Source: Plutella xylostella
Taxonomy: Eukaryota > Arthropoda > Insecta > Lepidoptera > Plutellidae
DNA length: 64,000 nt
NCBI RefSeq assembly: GCF_932276165.1
Contig: NC_064006.1
Location: 1,116,001-1,180,000, forward strand
Direction of reading: 5' to 3'
Shown: positions 61,915 to 64,000 of the stretch, one piece after another
Position numbering within the stretch: position 1 is the first letter of the stretch
Layout: every line of letters begins with the position of its first letter
The notes under the pieces: generated by a model
The model's input: only the letters and a program-made list of their open reading frames with translations
What the model was told of the DNA's origin: nothing
Databases searched by the model: none
Program-made: the position numbers and the translations under genes

Positions 61915-61923
61915 GTCCAACAA

Positions 61924-62604
61924 CAATGCCACATTAAGGGGAAGCTTTAAATACCTTTTTTATATGCGTTTGTTACGTAAACTTCTTAATTCTTGGTATT
62001 GGGATGTAGGTTCTGAAATTGGGATTAGCATGAAAAGGGCGTGAAACATGGTAGTTTTTGAAATAAGTAAGTTATGATTATTTTCAATAGGCGGTAGTGG
62101 GCCTTGGGTTTAACCTGAACTACTAAGCCACATCGTAAAACTAGTTAGCTTCTTCAAAATTACAACATCATGTAGGTATAGTTTTAACTATTTCATGTGC
62201 GGTTTGTGTCACCTTGAAAAATAAAAATAGAATTTCGAATCTATTGATAGTCATGAAATCCTAAAATATTTAGGTAAGTATATAAATAAAACTTGTACCT
62301 ATAACATAATTTGTGAACCTGCATTAGCATAAGATCAACAAAAAAAGGGATAAATAAAGAAAGTAAAAAATAACCTAACATTTATTTCTTTGCACAGACA
62401 GACAAAAAAGGGTGTTGACTACTTTGTGCCCCATAATCGCCTTTCCCATTGTACTCGTAAGATTTTGCTGAGTTTTTCTTTCACACTGTTTTCCGTTTTC
62501 CGGATGTTTTCCCTGTTAGAAACGTTTGTTGTTGCTATATTAGGCGGGTGAACTAAATCGGGATAATTGGGGAGGAAAACTGTGGATTTGGAAAAGTTAG
62601 CGAT
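61924..62604. other. No recognised feature
   Basis: AT-rich; nothing supported. Confidence 0.4.
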
Positions 62605-62985
62605 CACTCGGATCTTTATATCGACACTGAAAAGTGTGGTCTGAAAGAAGATGTAGTGACAAGAGTTGAGAAAGGAATGCTTCGGTGGTTTGGACATGTG
62701 GAAAGAATGAATGATGAAAGAGTGACAAAGGAAATATACATATAGAGCAGAAGTGAGTGGAAGAGTCGGGAGGGGTCGCCCTAGACGGACGTATGTCGAC
62801 CAGATTGGCGACATACTGAAAAAGGGCCAATTCAAGAGTACCCGTAACCGACGAGCATGTATGCGCGATGTATGAATGTGGAAGAAGCGAAAAAGGTGTG
62901 TCAGAATCGTGCCCAGTGGAAATCCGTAATCTCTGCCTTCCCCTCTGGGAGACAGGCGTGAGCGTGTATGTATATGTATACGTAT
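62605..62985 (+). pseudogene. RTE-type LINE ORF relic (C-terminus)
   Basis: Frame pieces read KCGLKEDVVTRVEKGMLRW then FGHVERMNDERVTKEIY; then VSGRVGRGRPRRTYVDQIGD and ILKKGQF; then MNVEEAKKVCQNRAQWKSVI and SAFPSGRQA-stop at 62960. 'LRWFGHVERM', 'GRPRRT..DQI' and the short C-terminal segment are hallmarks of the end of RTE-related LINE ORFs in moths. There are at least two frame changes, so it is dead. The 3' end GACAGGCGTGAGCGTGTATG and a TATGTATG run follow. Confidence 0.85.
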
Positions 62986-63246
62986 GTATGGAAAGGCAAA
63001 AATGACGAAGCGTAATTTTTCGAGTCTTTGTTTTATACATTGTTTTAATACGCATTTTTATGGTATAACTCTCTAAAAATGCGCTTTAGTTGGCTTCAAG
63101 TGTCGATATTTAAGACATGAGCGAAAAAAATATATGCAAATATAAGCCTTCCTACCGTACACCCCGTAACCTGCGTAACCCATCAGGCAACAGGGCTTTC
63201 TACAATACTGCCATATTATAAGCATACAAATTGATGTTAGTATGTA

Positions 63247-63377
63247 CGGTCTGCTGCATAAGTAGCTATACACTTCCTCCTTGTCAAACTACCTACATAA
63301 TAAACTGACAATAGTTGAATTGGCAATTTGTGAGTTTGTCATGGTCAAAAGTTTACAGCTACTTATGCAGCTGACTG
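63247..63377. mobile_element. Tc1/mariner-like MITE, TA TSD
   Basis: Inverted ends CGGTCTGCTGCATAAGTAGC and GCTACTTATGCAGCTGACTG, flanked by TA at 63245-63246 and 63378-63379. 131 bp, no ORF. Confidence 0.8.
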
Positions 63378-63771
63378 TACACCCAACAATAACTAGTAGG
63401 TATAGGTATACTAAGACACAGAAACGCAAAACTTATAATGCTCCCATATTTGCATCATAGGTTTAAAAGATTATGTTATCGGATGCCGTATAATAACATC
63501 ACAAATCGTCTTTGGCAGTCAATCTAACTCACTGATGTGGAAATGAGCATGTTTCTCGACTCAATCTTTATCCTACGTATCGGTAAGTGAGAATTAGGCC
63601 GCATGTATCTTTATGTTTATACAGGATATTATAAAAAAAAGTAACCTAACCTAACCGAACCAACGTCAAAAACCCCCGACATTCAATAACTCTTTAACGG
63701 CTCCGCCGATTTCCATAAAATATGGTTATAAACACTTGTGGTAACATTACTTACAACCCAAATTATATAAC

Positions 63772-63975
63772 ACTAGGTGTTCCCGCGCGCTTCGCTTCCC
63801 CTTAAAAAGTTTTCCCGTGGGAATTTTGGGATAAAAAGTAGCCTATGTTCTCTCTCAGAGTCTAGACCATATGTGTAACAAATTTCATTCAAATCCGTTC
63901 AGTATTTTTGGCGTTAAAGAGTAACAGACAGACAGACAGACACAGTTACTTTCGCATTTATAATATTAGTTAGCA
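63772..63975 (+). repeat. G1 lepidopteran repeat
   Basis: GTTCCCGCGCGCTTCGCTTC, GTTTTCCCGTGGGAATTTTG, TTTCATTCAAATCCGTTCAG, (CAGA)n, TTTCGCATTTATAATATTAG. Very close to 45384-45600. Confidence 0.88.
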
Positions 63976-64000
63976 TTACACCAACCTCTTTATACAAAAA

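Noticed and set aside
62419..63055. Two overlapping minus-strand frames of 138 and 152 codons
   Set aside because: They are antisense to the RTE relic at 62605-62985.
63629..63652. Telomere-like CCTAACCTAACC
   Set aside because: Only two to three TTAGG-complement units, too short to be a telomeric array or a telomere-targeted insertion.

Overview
The window looks like an intergenic or intronic stretch of a moth or butterfly (lepidopteran) nuclear genome. It is AT-rich. I could not recognise any ordinary host protein gene, genuine tRNA gene or rRNA gene in it. The organism call rests on repeat families I know from Lepidoptera: the AACCGACTTCAAA-GGAGGAGGTTCTCA repeat, the GTTCCCGCGCGCTTCGC...TTATAATATTAGT repeat, RTE tails with TGATGA and 'CAGTCCACTGCTGGAC', the CAGGGTGTTGCAAAA...AAGCCGAAA foldback, and LINE ORF1 proteins with an FP-like C-terminus. 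The species cannot be told. Family labels used below (T1a, T1b, T2, S5, M1-M4, H1, G1, J1, I1) are mine and are local to this window.

Layout. 1-35.8 kb: no long coding region. It is a mosaic of tRNA-derived SINEs (T1a, T1b, T2), a 5S-rRNA-derived SINE (S5), TA-flanked and hAT-like MITEs, foldback palindromes and worn 3' ends of LINEs. 35.9-40.8 kb: LINE-1, a plus-strand non-LTR retrotransposon with both ORFs open (313 and 996 aa). 40.8-47.8 kb: more nested SINEs and MITEs. 47.8-55.6 kb: LINE-3, a minus-strand, 5'-truncated LINE, split by LINE-2, a nearly complete plus-strand LINE (49.78-54.66 kb) with ORF1 (336 aa) and ORF2 (933 aa plus a frameshifted N-terminus). 55.6-64 kb: MITEs of hAT, PIF/Harbinger-like and possibly Mutator-like type, plus an RTE C-terminal relic.

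How the parts relate. The LINE ORF2 proteins (endonuclease plus reverse transcriptase) and ORF1 proteins (coiled coil plus FP-like domain) would copy the LINEs themselves. The SINEs would borrow LINE machinery; S5 ends in an RTE-type tail. The MITEs lack coding capacity and would have depended on transposases not encoded here. Many insertions lie inside other repeats, so paralogous copies elsewhere in the window serve as empty sites. This allows target-site duplications to be read directly: 8 bp for three hAT-like elements, TA for M1 and M3, TAA/TTA for four PIF-like elements, and 10-15 bp for SINEs.

The most unusual observation is that LINE-1 and LINE-2, whose ORF2 proteins differ strongly, share the same 5'-UTR architecture. 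TCGGTACCTC and CTATCTTGTG lie at identical spacing from a GCCATCTTG (YY1/Pho-like) motif. About 165 bp downstream of the start of that block, both carry a tRNA-like sequence in antisense orientation with recognisable A and B boxes.
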